Below the pieces are notes generated by a model that did not search any database, was not told where the DNA came from, and saw nothing but the letters and a program-made list of their open reading frames with translations. Of a stretch of DNA of 64,000 nt, positions 53,296 through 62,323 are shown in pieces (within the stretch, counting starts at the first letter, position 1; the number at the start of each line of letters is the position of its first letter). This stretch comes from Hyphomicrobiales bacterium. GTDB lineage: Bacteria > Pseudomonadota > Alphaproteobacteria > Rhizobiales > Rhizobiaceae. Location of the stretch: positions 62,001 to 126,000 of the forward strand of contig UBTY01000008.1 in NCBI GenBank assembly GCA_900468535.1, written 5' to 3'. Made by a program: the position numbers and the translations under genes.

Positions 53296-54756
53296 TCAGG
53301 TCCCTAGGTCGAGCAGCGATTGCAGCATTTCGTTGATCGTGTTGAGCAGCTTGGTCGCGGCCTTGTAGGATTGCTCAATGTCGAGGAGCAGCGTCAGTTC
53401 CTCGTCCAGATTGACACCCGTCTCGTTCGAATAGGCCTCGTCGCTGCGTGACAGGGCAGCCGAAGTGTTCTCGGCTGCCGAAGTCGCACCGCTTCGGTAC
53501 TCTTCGAGCCAGCCGATCGATGCCGAGGCGTAGGACATGATACTGACGTTGGACGAAAGGCCGGCATCGGACGAGAAGCTGCGCGACGTATCGAGCGCGG
53601 AATAGAGCGCGTTCAGGTTATCGGAAAAGCCGCTGTTGCCATCACTGTTCAGGTCCGTGATTCCGCTGACGGATCCGTCCCGAAGGTTCATCGGATCGCC
53701 ACCCTCGCTGGTGATGACGCTGGAGTTCACCGAGATGGTCGCGGCAATGCCGTTGACGACATCGCTCGACGTTGGTGTTTCGCCGTCAGCCCCGGTCGAG
53801 GTCGTCCACACGAACAAGCCCGGAACCGTCGTCGTGCCGTCTGTTTCCGAAAAAGCCGAGACAAGAGATTTGGCGATTTCGTCGAGCTGAGCTTGAAACG
53901 TCGGAGCGACTTCGTCGCGGAGCTGAAGCAGGGCTTGCAGGCTTCCGTCCGCTGACGTCGTCGAACCCTCTCCGGCCTTCAGCGCGACGCCGTCGACATA
54001 GACGGCGTTCCCTTCCGTGCCGGCGACATATGTGGACGTGGCCTTGAACGTGACACTGCGCGCCGTGGTCTCGAATAGCGTCGTCCCATCGCTCGTGTAG
54101 AGCGCCATGTCGTTGTTATCACGCGTCACCGTGGTGACACCGATGATCGACGAAATCTGCTTCAGCAGTTTCTCGCGCTCATCAAGCGCACTCGACGTAT
54201 CCGCTCCGGTCGCTGTCGCGACCTTGACTGCATCGTTCGCGGTTTGAAACTGCGAGAGAAGCGTGTTCAGCGTATCGACCTGGGTGGCGATCTCCGCATC
54301 GGCATCCTGCCGAACGGATTGAACGCCGTCGCTGGCTTCATTCAGCGAGTTCGCCAGATCCTGCGCCGCCGTTACAGCCGATTGGGCGGCAATCGTGCTG
54401 CTTGGCGACGTCGCGAAGGTCTGCAATGCCTCCTGGAAGGAGGCAAGGTATGTGCTTGGGGACGTTTCATAGTCGTTGCCCCCAAGGATCGATTTCAATT
54501 GCTCCAGTCCGTCGAGCAGGGTCTGTTGCCCGCTATCGCTCGCATTCGCCTGCAGATACTGCGTCAGCAGCGCATCTTCCTGGGCGCGAGAGACGGCGAC
54601 GACCTGCGCTCCATCGAGCGAGGTCGTAACCGATGCTTCCCGGCGCACATAGTCGGTGTTGCTGGAGTTGGCGATATTGTTGGCAACGATGCTGCTTTGG
54701 TAGCTCGTCGTGCTGAATATGCTTTTCGTCGTATTGAGCGCGGCGGACAATGACAT
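53296..54756 (-). CDS. flgK: Flagellar hook-associated protein FlgK
   Basis: The 486-aa protein has the rod/hook N-terminal motif (SYQSSIVANNIANSSNTDYVRREA) and the FlgK C-terminal domain (GVNLDEELTLLLDIEQSYKAATKLLNTINEMLQSLLDL in part), with a variable middle. It caps the hook and joins it to FlgL. The ATG at 54756 lies 12 bp after flgE. It is slightly short compared with enteric FlgK (about 550). Confidence 0.93.
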   Translation of the reverse strand: MSLSAALNTTKSIFSTTSYQSSIVANNIANSSNTDYVRREASVTTSLDGAQVVAVSRAQEDALLTQYLQANASDSGQQTLLDGLEQLKSILGGNDYETSPSTYLASFQEALQTFATSPSSTIAAQSAVTAAQDLANSLNEASDGVQSVRQDADAEIATQVDTLNTLLSQFQTANDAVKVATATGADTSSALDEREKLLKQISSIIGVTTVTRDNNDMALYTSDGTTLFETTARSVTFKATSTYVAGTEGNAVYVDGVALKAGEGSTTSADGSLQALLQLRDEVAPTFQAQLDEIAKSLVSAFSETDGTTTVPGLFVWTTSTGADGETPTSSDVVNGIAATISVNSSVITSEGGDPMNLRDGSVSGITDLNSDGNSGFSDNLNALYSALDTSRSFSSDAGLSSNVSIMSYASASIGWLEEYRSGATSAAENTSAALSRSDEAYSNETGVNLDEELTLLLDIEQSYKAATKLLNTINEMLQSLLDLGT

Positions 54757-54768
54757 GAGCGACTGTCC

Positions 54769-56064
54769 TTATCGCTTGAGGTTAACGAGGACGTCCATGA
54801 TGTCCGACCCGGTCTGGAAGACCTTCGAGTTTGCTGTGTAGGAGCGCTGCGCCTCGATCATCTCGGTCAGTTCGCCCGCGAGATCGACGTTGGAGCTCTC
54901 AAGCGCGCCCGATTGGATCGAACCGAGGCCGTTCGATTGCGGAAAGCCGGTGACCGTGACGCCCGAGGCGCCGTTGGCGCTATAGACGTTGCCGCTCAGC
55001 AAGGTGAGATTGTCGGGGCTGGCGACTGTCGCCAGCGGGATCTGGTAGAGCGATTTTGTCGTGCCATTCGAATAGGATACGGAAACGACGCCATCCGTTC
55101 CGATGCTGACGGAGCTGACCGTGCTTGCCGCCTGGCCGTCGGCCGATCCCGTGGCCGAGAAATCGGAGGCGAGCTGCGTGAAGTCGGAATAATCCATCGT
55201 GATTGTCTTGGCCGTGACCGGATCGACGATGTCGGTATCGGTCGCCGACGTGAGCTGGCCGTTCGCATCGAAGCTCAAGCTCGCCACGCTGACGGCGCTA
55301 GAGGAATAGGGGAAGGACGTCGTACCGCCCGTCGTGGCATCGGCGTTGCGATAGACAGCCACTTCCCAGGTCGAACCGGTGATGGCGCCACTTGCGTCCG
55401 TCGTTTCGCCGGTCTTGGTGAAATAGTAGTCGTACTGGATCGTGTTGCCGAGGCTGTCGTAGGCAACCAGCGACATCTTCTTGGTGTCGTCGGTGACCGT
55501 TGATGCATCGTTGGCGCTCGGCAGTGCACTGGTATCAGAAACGACTTCGGCGCCGGAATCCAGATTGCCGCTGAAGTAGGCCGAAGTCGAGGCGACGGCG
55601 CTGAGCCCGGACTGGGTGACATTCACAGGAACAAGGCCGTCAAAACCGTTCACGACGACAGCCGGAGCGCCGGAGTCGTAGGAGTAGCCCATCAGCGTGA
55701 AGCCGGCGCTGTTGACGAGATTACCACTGGAATCGACGGAGAAATCGCCGGCACGCGTCAGGACGGGTGTGCCGTCGGCACCAGACACGATGAAGAAGCC
55801 GTCCCCTGATATCGCGAGATTGTAGGACGATGTCGTGTAGGAGATGTCGCCCTGCTCGGAGACCGCCTGGCGTACCGTCGTCTGCACGCCGCCCGAATTG
55901 TAGTTGCCGGTCGTCGATGGCAGAACGAGAGAAGAAAACGCGGTGGAAACAGACTTGTAACCCGTCGTATTGGAGTTGGCGATGTTATCGGCGACCGTGC
56001 TCAAGCGGTTTGCCTGCGCGGCCATCCCAGATACTGCTGTTTTCATGCTGCCGAAGATGCTCAT
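54769..56064 (-). CDS. flgE: Flagellar hook protein FlgE
   Basis: The 431-aa protein begins SMKTAVSGMAAQANRLSTVADNIANSNTTGYKS (the rod/hook N-terminal domain, shown here in outline) and ends with ELTEMIEAQRSYTANSKVFQTGSDIMDVLVNLKR, the flg_bbr C-terminal domain. FlgE polymerises to form the hook. The ATG at 56064 follows AAGGAA. The longer upstream frame is rejected because its N-terminus is not FlgE-like. Confidence 0.94.
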   Translation of the reverse strand: MSIFGSMKTAVSGMAAQANRLSTVADNIANSNTTGYKSVSTAFSSLVLPSTTGNYNSGGVQTTVRQAVSEQGDISYTTSSYNLAISGDGFFIVSGADGTPVLTRAGDFSVDSSGNLVNSAGFTLMGYSYDSGAPAVVVNGFDGLVPVNVTQSGLSAVASTSAYFSGNLDSGAEVVSDTSALPSANDASTVTDDTKKMSLVAYDSLGNTIQYDYYFTKTGETTDASGAITGSTWEVAVYRNADATTGGTTSFPYSSSAVSVASLSFDANGQLTSATDTDIVDPVTAKTITMDYSDFTQLASDFSATGSADGQAASTVSSVSIGTDGVVSVSYSNGTTKSLYQIPLATVASPDNLTLLSGNVYSANGASGVTVTGFPQSNGLGSIQSGALESSNVDLAGELTEMIEAQRSYTANSKVFQTGSDIMDVLVNLKR

Positions 56065-56519
56065 AGCGTTTTCCTTGCCGAGACTGGTGGGGACATGCCG
56101 CGTATTCGCACGCAAGCGACAGCCGCACGGAAAACGTGTGACGAATCGTGACGCCTGGCGTAGAATAGGATTGGCTTTATCGGTGCGGTTCATCCGCACG
56201 CTCGCTGGTTCTCGACCAAGCAGCGGCCGATCAGCGGTGAATCATTAAAGAACTTATTGGTACCGTAAAGATAAAGCTAACTTCCGCAACCCTAAAAATC
56301 GCCCGTCACTTCTTGGTGTTCACCGACGTGCGCACAGATCGCGCCTGGGCGTGAGAGAGCCGTGGACAGTTGCGTCCGCGCCGCGCTTATTTAGGTATAA
56401 GTAGTTGACGTATCAGCGGATGCTGTGATTGTCTCGGCAAATCAGGGTGCCGTCCGGCGGAAGTATCTCTGCATTCCGCTGCCGCTTTTCGTGGTGCCGC
56501 CAAGGGAACGTTTGAAGTC
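56065..56519. promoter_or_regulatory. Divergent 455-bp region between flgE and the first TetR gene
   Basis: No reliable ORF lies here. It contains the dyad TTAA-AGAACT-TATT-GGTACC-GTAA (56245-56268), a member of the site family also seen at 62258 and 63874. The rest is AT-rich near 56270-56420. I cannot place flgE's -35/-10 with confidence. Confidence 0.45.
56245..56268. promoter_or_regulatory. Dyad site 1 of a repeated operator family
   Basis: TTAA-AGAACT-TATT-GGTACC-GTAA. Compared with the family rule (TTA-N-AGAACY-N4-RGTTCT-N-TAA) the second half is GGTACC. It is 180 bp upstream of flgE and 252 bp upstream of the TetR gene on the other side. Confidence 0.5.
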
Positions 56520-57155
56520 ATGGACGTGCATGAATCCCAGAAAGTCGTCTCAGAGGTGAAACGCCCGCGCGGTCGTCCGCCGGCTCACGACGAAGCGACA
56601 CGTCGGGCGCAGATTGTCGAGATGGCGCGCGAAGCATTCTCGGAATTTGGCTATGCTGGCACAACCACAGATATAGTTGCTGCGCGGTGCCAAATTTCCA
56701 AGCAGACGCTCTATCGTCTGTTCCCAAGCAAGGAAGATCTGTTCATCGCCGCAGCGATGACGCCGGCGCAGGATTTGCTCGATCTGCCTCGACCCGAGGG
56801 TGAGGATGTCGCCATGGACGAAGTGATCGCGAGGATCTTCCGCGTCGATAGCGCTCCCGCTCATGCGGCGCTGATCCGTACCGTTACGGGTGAAGCCGCA
56901 GATATCCCTGAAATGGCAGAAGCCTTGGCTCTGCGGGAAATTCAGCAGGCAAGGAGCTGCCTGATTGACTGGCTGCGGGGTGAGGTAGCGAAGGGGAGAC
57001 TTCGTGTCGACAATCCGGAAAGTAGCGCACGGTTGCTGATGGATATGATGTTTGCGGGAATGAGCCCGCGAGGCGGATGGGACAATGCTACCGCCAGGAA
57101 AGAACACCTGGGGAATTGTATCCGGTTTTTCCTGCGGGGCGCTTCCGCGTCTTGA
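56520..57155 (+). CDS. TetR family regulator (paralogue of the gene at 63097)
   Basis: The 211-aa protein has a Pro/Arg-rich N-terminus (KRPRGRPPAHDEATR), a TetR helix-turn-helix at about 28-80 (AREAFSEFGYAGTTTDIVAARCQISKQTLYRLFPSKEDLF) and a C-terminal TetR_C_7-like domain (SSARLLMDMMFAGMSP). Nearly the whole N-terminal half matches the TetR at 63097, and both C-termini keep the LMDMxFxGM block, so they are paralogues. It lies 97 bp before the DUF6502 gene in the same direction. Confidence 0.9.
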   Translation: MDVHESQKVVSEVKRPRGRPPAHDEATRRAQIVEMAREAFSEFGYAGTTTDIVAARCQISKQTLYRLFPSKEDLFIAAAMTPAQDLLDLPRPEGEDVAMDEVIARIFRVDSAPAHAALIRTVTGEAADIPEMAEALALREIQQARSCLIDWLRGEVAKGRLRVDNPESSARLLMDMMFAGMSPRGGWDNATARKEHLGNCIRFFLRGASAS

Positions 57156-57160
57156 TTTTT

Positions 57161-57176
57161 GGTACGGATAAGTACT
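57161..57176. promoter_or_regulatory. Degenerate dyad site between TetR and the DUF6502 gene
   Basis: GGTACG-GATA-AGTACT has the same half-site spacing as the dyad family but GTAC cores and no outer TTA/TAA. It lies 76 bp before the DUF6502 start. Confidence 0.35.
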
Positions 57177-57251
57177 ACGTGTGGTTGGCATGATGCGAGT
57201 GGATGTTCATCCGGGGAGCTGCGGCCTACGGCGTCCAGCGCGAGCGGGACG

Positions 57252-58094
57252 ATGACAAGACAGCGGCCGAAACCTCCGTTTTCAGAAGATGCCTTGCAGC
57301 GTACGCTCCTTCGCGTCCTGAGACCGCTAGTGCGACTCTGCCTTGCAAGTGGGCTGAACTACGTCGCGTTTTCAGCGCTCATGCGTAGGCTGTTTATCGA
57401 TGTTGCCGAGAAAGACTTCGCGCTTCCTGAAAAGCAGCAGACGGACAGTCGCATATCGCTGCTGACAGGTATTCACCGAAAAGACGTCAGTAGGCTCCGC
57501 GGGGGCAGCCTGTCTGTCGATTCTCTGCCTGCACCGGCCTCCCGCACCAGCCGCATCGTTGCGCGATGGCTGGCCGATCCACGCTGCTGCGATGAAACCG
57601 GTGCCCTGAAGGCGTTGCCTCGGTCGTCAGCAGATGGCGGGTTCTCGTTTGAGACCCTCGTGGGAGAGGTGACGAAAGATCTGCATGCACGCGCCGTTCT
57701 CGATGAATGGATTGATCGTGGCCTTGCCACGCTCGACGAAAACGATCACGTCCATTTGCTTGTCGATTCACTCGTATCAAGTGCCGACATGCAGACGCGG
57801 CAGCACTATTTCACCCGTAACCTGCATGATCATGCGATGGCGGCGGTTGAAAACATTCTTGCCGACGCCCCACCTTCCTTTGAGCGCGCGGTTCACTACA
57901 ACAACATTTCCGATGCCCTCGCCAAACGCCTCGAAGCTGCCAGCCGAGAGGAAGCGATGGCGATGCTGCTGCGGCTGAATCGTCTGGCCAATCAAGCCAT
58001 CGAGAGCGACCCGGGTGGCGATCACCGATGGATCGCCGGCGTCTATATTTTTCGGGCCGATGACGATCAGGTGACATCGGAGGCTGGCGAATGA
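57252..58094 (+). CDS. DUF6502 family protein
   Basis: The 280-aa protein begins with an N-terminal helical region typical of DUF6502 (LRVLRPLVRLCLASGLNYVAFSALMRRLFIDVAE), then RISLLTGIHRKDVSRLR, a winged-helix-like segment suggesting DNA binding, and a helical C-terminus. Members are of unknown function. The ATG at 57252 follows GAGCGGGAC; the longer frame lacks similarity. It overlaps the DUF5666 gene by 4 bp (ATGA), so the two are coupled and probably work together. Confidence 0.85.
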   Translation: MTRQRPKPPFSEDALQRTLLRVLRPLVRLCLASGLNYVAFSALMRRLFIDVAEKDFALPEKQQTDSRISLLTGIHRKDVSRLRGGSLSVDSLPAPASRTSRIVARWLADPRCCDETGALKALPRSSADGGFSFETLVGEVTKDLHARAVLDEWIDRGLATLDENDHVHLLVDSLVSSADMQTRQHYFTRNLHDHAMAAVENILADAPPSFERAVHYNNISDALAKRLEAASREEAMAMLLRLNRLANQAIESDPGGDHRWIAGVYIFRADDDQVTSEAGE

Positions 58095-59158
58095 AGCGCT
58101 TGGCCACGTCGCGCCGCGGTTTCATGCAGGCTGTCGCTCTTTTGCCGTTCGCCTTTGGCGCAAAGGCAGCCGAGAAGCCGAAGCCGCACGATCATGGCAT
58201 TGGCGGTACAGGTGCGTCTTTGCGCGGCGGCGACGACCACGGTATCGGCGGAACCGGTATCGTCGGGACGATCACCGGGTTCGGCAGCATCATTGTCAAC
58301 GGCGTGCGGATTCCGTACCCGACGGATGTCCCGGTCTATCTGGACGGTCAGCGCGTCGGCACGAACAAGATGCGTGTGGGGCATGTAGTCCGCGTCCTGC
58401 TCAGCGGCACGCAGGCGGAATCGATCCACGTCACCAGCGAGGTCATCGGCCCCATCTCCAGGATCGGGAAGGGGCGAATAGACGTTCTTTCCCAGTCTGT
58501 CGACGTGACGAGCCTGGCCGCGCGTCCGCGCTTGAAGGTCGGGCAGGTCATCGCAGTTTACGGGATCAGGAAGCCAGACGGCATGATCGTCGCCAGCCGC
58601 ATCGAGAGCCGCCCAGCATCGACAGCCCCAATTTTGCGCGGCATTGCGGAGCGTCGGGACGGAAACCTCGCGGTCGCAGGCTTTGTCGTCGGTCGTCCTT
58701 CCGCCAAGCTCGTTGGTAGGCGGGTCGTCGTAACCTTCCTGAACTCAGGCGGTCAGTGGCGCCCCGGCAAGGCGAAAGTGGACGATGTCGTCCCTGGGCT
58801 GACACGCGGGACCGTCAATATTGAGACGTTCGTAGAGAGGAACGGGTCGACCATACGTGCCGGCCTCGGATTCCACCTGAATGCAAATGGCATGCAATCG
58901 TTCGGTAGAGACGGACGCGCGTTTCTGAACCTCCCGGTGGCGGGCGGCGACTTCGACCCCGGTCCGCCCGGTTTGGGTCGCCCCGATGGCCGGTTTCGCT
59001 TCAACCGCATGGGACCGGGCGGGCCTCGCGGTCACTTCGGCGGCTTCAATCGTCCAGATCCTGGTCCTTGGGGCGGGCATATGGGACCACCCGGTGGTCC
59101 CCCGGGTGCGCCTCCCGGACCACCTCCGGGCCCACCTCCAGGTCCGCCTCCTCAATAA
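58091..59158 (+). CDS. DUF5666 family secreted protein
   Basis: The 355-aa protein starts with a Tat-like signal (SRRGFMQAVALLPFAFGAKA), followed by twin DHGIGGTG repeats (about 34-54) and three or four OB-like DUF5666 units (for example GTITGFGSIIVNGVRIPYP and VGQVIAVYG). The C-terminus (about 285-355) is Gly/Pro-rich, GPPGGPPGAPPGPPPG in type, and probably extended. It is likely periplasmic or cell-surface. Function unknown. The start is coupled to DUF6502. Confidence 0.88.
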   Translation: MKRLATSRRGFMQAVALLPFAFGAKAAEKPKPHDHGIGGTGASLRGGDDHGIGGTGIVGTITGFGSIIVNGVRIPYPTDVPVYLDGQRVGTNKMRVGHVVRVLLSGTQAESIHVTSEVIGPISRIGKGRIDVLSQSVDVTSLAARPRLKVGQVIAVYGIRKPDGMIVASRIESRPASTAPILRGIAERRDGNLAVAGFVVGRPSAKLVGRRVVVTFLNSGGQWRPGKAKVDDVVPGLTRGTVNIETFVERNGSTIRAGLGFHLNANGMQSFGRDGRAFLNLPVAGGDFDPGPPGLGRPDGRFRFNRMGPGGPRGHFGGFNRPDPGPWGGHMGPPGGPPGAPPGPPPGPPPGPPPQ

Positions 59159-59204
59159 CAGAGCGGGTGATAGCTCGTCGCCGCACCCTCTATTTAGCAT
59201 CAGC

Positions 59205-59233
59205 TTGACAAATGGGAAAAATTCCCATTTATT
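59205..59233. promoter_or_regulatory. Perfect palindrome inside a promoter-like -35/-10 pair
   Basis: AAATGGGAA-AAA-TTCCCATTT (59210-59230) is preceded by TTGACA at 59205-59210, with TTTATT 17 bp on (59228-59233). A repressor site between -35 and -10 is one reading; a hairpin terminator of the DUF5666 gene is the other. Confidence 0.5.
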
Positions 59234-59271
59234 TCGAGTCCTCCCGATGCTGCTTCGTTAGGCGCCGGGGC

Positions 59272-59601
59272 ATGTGCACCAGATTGATGGAAAAGGAGCT
59301 TCCCTTGGACGACGCGCCGCGGCTCAACGTCATTGCCCTGCCAAAAGGCGAGTTCATGCCGGCGGCCTATCCCTCCAATCTGCCAACCGATGATCTGGAT
59401 ACGTCCGACGTCATTGTCACCTGGGAAAACCACGACGAGATCCTGGAACTCTTTCGGCGAGCCAACAGCGTCTCGGTGCAGATTTCCGAGCTATGGCAGC
59501 TCAAGAAAGGCGGTCGCCTGAGCCAGGAGGATGTCGACTTTCTGGCGGACCTTATGAGCGTTCAGGCACGTCTGTCCAAGACCTTGTCGCAGGTGATCTA
59601 A
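59272..59601 (+). CDS. Hypothetical protein, about 105-110 aa
   Basis: The soluble protein (109 aa from 59272, where GGGG precedes the ATG, or 104 aa from 59287) has a Pro-rich N-terminal third (PKGEFMPAAYPSNLPTDD) and a helical C-terminal two-thirds (ENHDEILELFRRANSVSVQISELWQLKKGGRLSQEDVDFLADLMSVQARLSKTLSQV in outline), without membrane segments. I do not recognise the family. It ends 11 bp before the convergent small gene. Confidence 0.55.
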   Translation: MCTRLMEKELPLDDAPRLNVIALPKGEFMPAAYPSNLPTDDLDTSDVIVTWENHDEILELFRRANSVSVQISELWQLKKGGRLSQEDVDFLADLMSVQARLSKTLSQVI

Positions 59602-59612
59602 GCTTTGCGGCC

Positions 59613-59927
59613 TCAATGCAGTTGAGGCTTTGCCCGGGGAGCGAGGAAGGGAGCGACCTCGCTCGATAGTGCTTCCATATCGAAATAACAGTCGGCCAGC
59701 AGGCAAGTGACGATGGCTTCGCACAGGAGCTCTATTTCCTGCGGAATGCCGTGGATTTCGTCGCCGCCAGCTTCATATACGCCAACGCGTGGCCAGGCGC
59801 GCTTTTGCTGCGGATGCAGCTTTTCTCCAAGAAATGGCAAGAGGTCGATAAGCTCGGAAGCAATGGCGACAGCCTGTTCGAGCTCTTCTTCCTCCGTTGT
59901 AGGAAAATATGGACGATCTACGGACAT
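59613..59927 (-). CDS. Hypothetical protein, 104 aa
   Basis: The acidic, helical protein (TTEEEELEQAVAIASELIDLLPFLGEKLHP; EIELLCEAIVTCLLADCYFDMEALSSEVAPF) has no signal peptide. The ATG at 59927 has AAGGAG about 10 nt upstream, formed by the end of the DUF1217 gene 14 bp away, so the two genes are likely one operon. Family unknown; a chaperone-like role for the flagellar neighbour is only a guess. Confidence 0.55.
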   Translation of the reverse strand: MSVDRPYFPTTEEEELEQAVAIASELIDLLPFLGEKLHPQQKRAWPRVGVYEAGGDEIHGIPQEIELLCEAIVTCLLADCYFDMEALSSEVAPFLAPRAKPQLH

Positions 59928-59941
59928 CGCAGACAAGCTCC

Positions 59942-62125
59942 TTAGCCGCTCTTGAGCTGCGCGACGGCCAGAAGCGTATCGGCGCTGATCGTGCTAGAGC
60001 TGCCACTTAGGATCGTTGCGGCACTCGAAGTCGTCGCACCGTTGCTCATGTCGTACATCGCCGTGAAGCGTTTGATCAGGTCGCTGACCTTGTCGGGGTC
60101 GCTGAGGTCGTCCAGATCGATGAAATTCGTGACCATTTCGGCCTGCTTCTCGACGTCCATGTTGGACACGTAACTCGACAGACCGAACGACGTGGTGAAG
60201 AACTCAAACAGCGCATCATCGCCGAGGATATCGTAGGCGCTCGATACCGATGGTGCCATCCGCTCGAAATAGAGCGCCAGGCGCACCCCGGTGTTTGTGT
60301 CGCCCTCATCGCTTTCCAAAGTCTGACGGACGTAGTTGTTGACTGTTTCGATGACGTCGCCGCGCTGCTGCACGGTGCCTTCCGCGTCCGAGGACAGATT
60401 GCCCTCGGTGTCGAAGTTGAAGGAGCCGACGATTTCGGCAAATCGGTTGTCGGAGAGGCTATTGACGTAGCTGTCCGGATCGTCCGGGTCGGACGCAAAC
60501 ATCTTCTTCAACTCGGTATCGGTGACATCATCAGGATCGATGCCTTTTGCCTCGAGCATCAGGTTCACCAGCCGGTCGTCGGCAAGCACATCCGACGCTG
60601 TCTTCAAGGTCGCCATTTGCGTCGCGAAATAGCTCATTTCGGTATCCGCGGCGGTCGACGCCTCCGTCTTGTCCGTGCCGGACAGGTGGCGGATCTTGTT
60701 CTCCTTGTAGTCGGCCACGAAATCATCGATGACCGACTGCGACATCGCCAGCAGGGGAACTGCGGTCTTGCCGTCCGAATCGAAATTGTAGGCGTCGCGC
60801 AAGGCCGTAAAGCGGTCGTCGTTCAGCTGGTTGACGTAACTGTTCGGGTCGCTGGGATCGCTTTCCAGTATCTTGCGGAATTGGCTCTTTGTGATCTCCG
60901 ACGACCCGATACCGAAGGCGCGCGCTGCCATCTGCCAGAGCTCGGCATCATCATCGTTGCTGTCGTCGTCATCGTCGGCGTTCGAGGTCAGGAAGTCCTC
61001 GATACTTGTGACGCTGGCGAGACGCGTCTGATAGTTGGAGACCGAAGCGTCGATCCAGGTGTCGACGTCGCTGACGTTATAATTGTCGGTGAAGGCTGTC
61101 GTTGTAGCCGTCGTCTGATCACTTGTCTGGGCGGTCGTTCCGTCCGCAAGCGCTCCGTCGGAATCGAAGGTGAAGGCGTCGTGCAGATCGCCGAGCCCGA
61201 TTGCGGTCGCGAGCGAAGAGCTCTTCAGCGATGCCGAAATGTAGTTGTCCGGATCCGAGTCCGCCAGGCCATAAGCGGTGCGCAGGTAGGTGACGAGCTT
61301 GTCGTCGGCCATCAGCTGGTCCACCGACGTAATGCTGCCAATTCTCTCCTGGAAGTAGGTCGTATAGGACTCTCCCACGGAGCTGGAGGCAAAGGTCGAT
61401 GAAGAGATAGCGTACATGCTCTCTACCAGTGACTTCTGGTCGTCACTTTGCAGCGGATCGCTGACGCTTCCGTCCGTATTGAAGTTGAATGCCTTCGCCA
61501 GATTGACATAGGCGTCGTCGCCGAGCTGATTGACGTAGCTGTCGGGATCATCGACGTCGCTGGTCAGGACGTCGCGCAGGAAACTGGTTGAGGTATAATC
61601 GGTACTGAGGCCGAAAGCTTCGAGAACATAGTTCCGAAGCTTGGTGCTGCCGAGGAGATCGTCCACAGAGGTGACGTCATTGATCGAGGCATCGTAGTAG
61701 TCAGTCGCCTCTGCAATAGAGTCTGTCTCTTCGTCGAACGAGCTTTCATACTCGGCGAGGAGAGAGGACTGCTGCACGCTGGTTTGAGCGGTCGCATCCT
61801 CGCCGACGAACTTGAACGCCGACGCAAACTGCGAGTAGCGATCATCGCTCAAGGTGTTCGCGAAGCTTGAGGAGTCGCTGAGGTCGCTTTCCAAAACCTT
61901 CTTCATGAAGGCCTTGGCGTAAGTCATGTCCTCCAGTCCATATGCCTTCATTGCATAGGAGTATAGGCGGTAGTCGTCCATGAATTCATCGACAGTCGTG
62001 ACCTTGCCGATGTTCTCCTTGTAGTAGGTCGTGTCGCTGGCAACCGCGCCCTTGGATGCGACTGCCGACAGCGACTTGTTGAGATTGTTCGCGACCGAAA
62101 GGTAGCTGAGATAAGTGGAAACCAT
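59942..62125 (-). CDS. DUF1217 flagellar-associated protein with six repeats
   Basis: The 727-aa protein consists almost only of six DUF1217 repeats of 90-120 residues, each with a Y-F/L...V-SV-D-L opening (e.g. YYKENIGKVTTVDEFM), a helical AFGL core, SDP(D)DPDSYVN and a hydrophobic F-NF-DG end. Rhizobial DUF1217 proteins are found in flagellar clusters. No signal peptide is present, so it may be exported by the flagellar system or stay cytoplasmic. The ATG at 62125 follows a GGGGGCGGG site; the longer frame is rejected. Six repeats are more than the few seen in shorter family members. Confidence 0.88.
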   Translation of the reverse strand: MVSTYLSYLSVANNLNKSLSAVASKGAVASDTTYYKENIGKVTTVDEFMDDYRLYSYAMKAYGLEDMTYAKAFMKKVLESDLSDSSSFANTLSDDRYSQFASAFKFVGEDATAQTSVQQSSLLAEYESSFDEETDSIAEATDYYDASINDVTSVDDLLGSTKLRNYVLEAFGLSTDYTSTSFLRDVLTSDVDDPDSYVNQLGDDAYVNLAKAFNFNTDGSVSDPLQSDDQKSLVESMYAISSSTFASSSVGESYTTYFQERIGSITSVDQLMADDKLVTYLRTAYGLADSDPDNYISASLKSSSLATAIGLGDLHDAFTFDSDGALADGTTAQTSDQTTATTTAFTDNYNVSDVDTWIDASVSNYQTRLASVTSIEDFLTSNADDDDDSNDDDAELWQMAARAFGIGSSEITKSQFRKILESDPSDPNSYVNQLNDDRFTALRDAYNFDSDGKTAVPLLAMSQSVIDDFVADYKENKIRHLSGTDKTEASTAADTEMSYFATQMATLKTASDVLADDRLVNLMLEAKGIDPDDVTDTELKKMFASDPDDPDSYVNSLSDNRFAEIVGSFNFDTEGNLSSDAEGTVQQRGDVIETVNNYVRQTLESDEGDTNTGVRLALYFERMAPSVSSAYDILGDDALFEFFTTSFGLSSYVSNMDVEKQAEMVTNFIDLDDLSDPDKVSDLIKRFTAMYDMSNGATTSSAATILSGSSSTISADTLLAVAQLKSG

Positions 62126-62257
62126 GGACCCGCCCCCGAGAAGAGCAAAGGCGGCATTCAAGCCTTTGCTTGCCTCATGTCTGATGCAGGGTGGCGAACC
62201 ATTCAGCCAAAGGAACGATCGGAGACGCAATCCCCCGACGCGACCTACCTGTAGTTC

Positions 62258-62281
62258 TTACAGAACCCAATGGTTCTATAA
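62258..62281. promoter_or_regulatory. Dyad site 2 of the repeated operator family
   Basis: TTAC-AGAACC-CAAT-GGTTCT-ATAA, a perfect 6-bp dyad with outer TTA/TAA. It lies 133 bp upstream of the DUF1217 start and 43 bp beyond the ArsR stop. Confidence 0.55.
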
Positions 62282-62323
62282 ATGATTCACCACGGCGGCG
62301 CTAGGGCTTTGTCATGCGGTTGT

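Noticed and set aside
56391-56420. GGTATAAGTAGTTGACG as another member of the dyad family
   Set aside because: Half-site spacing does not match without a 3-bp gap, so I left it out.
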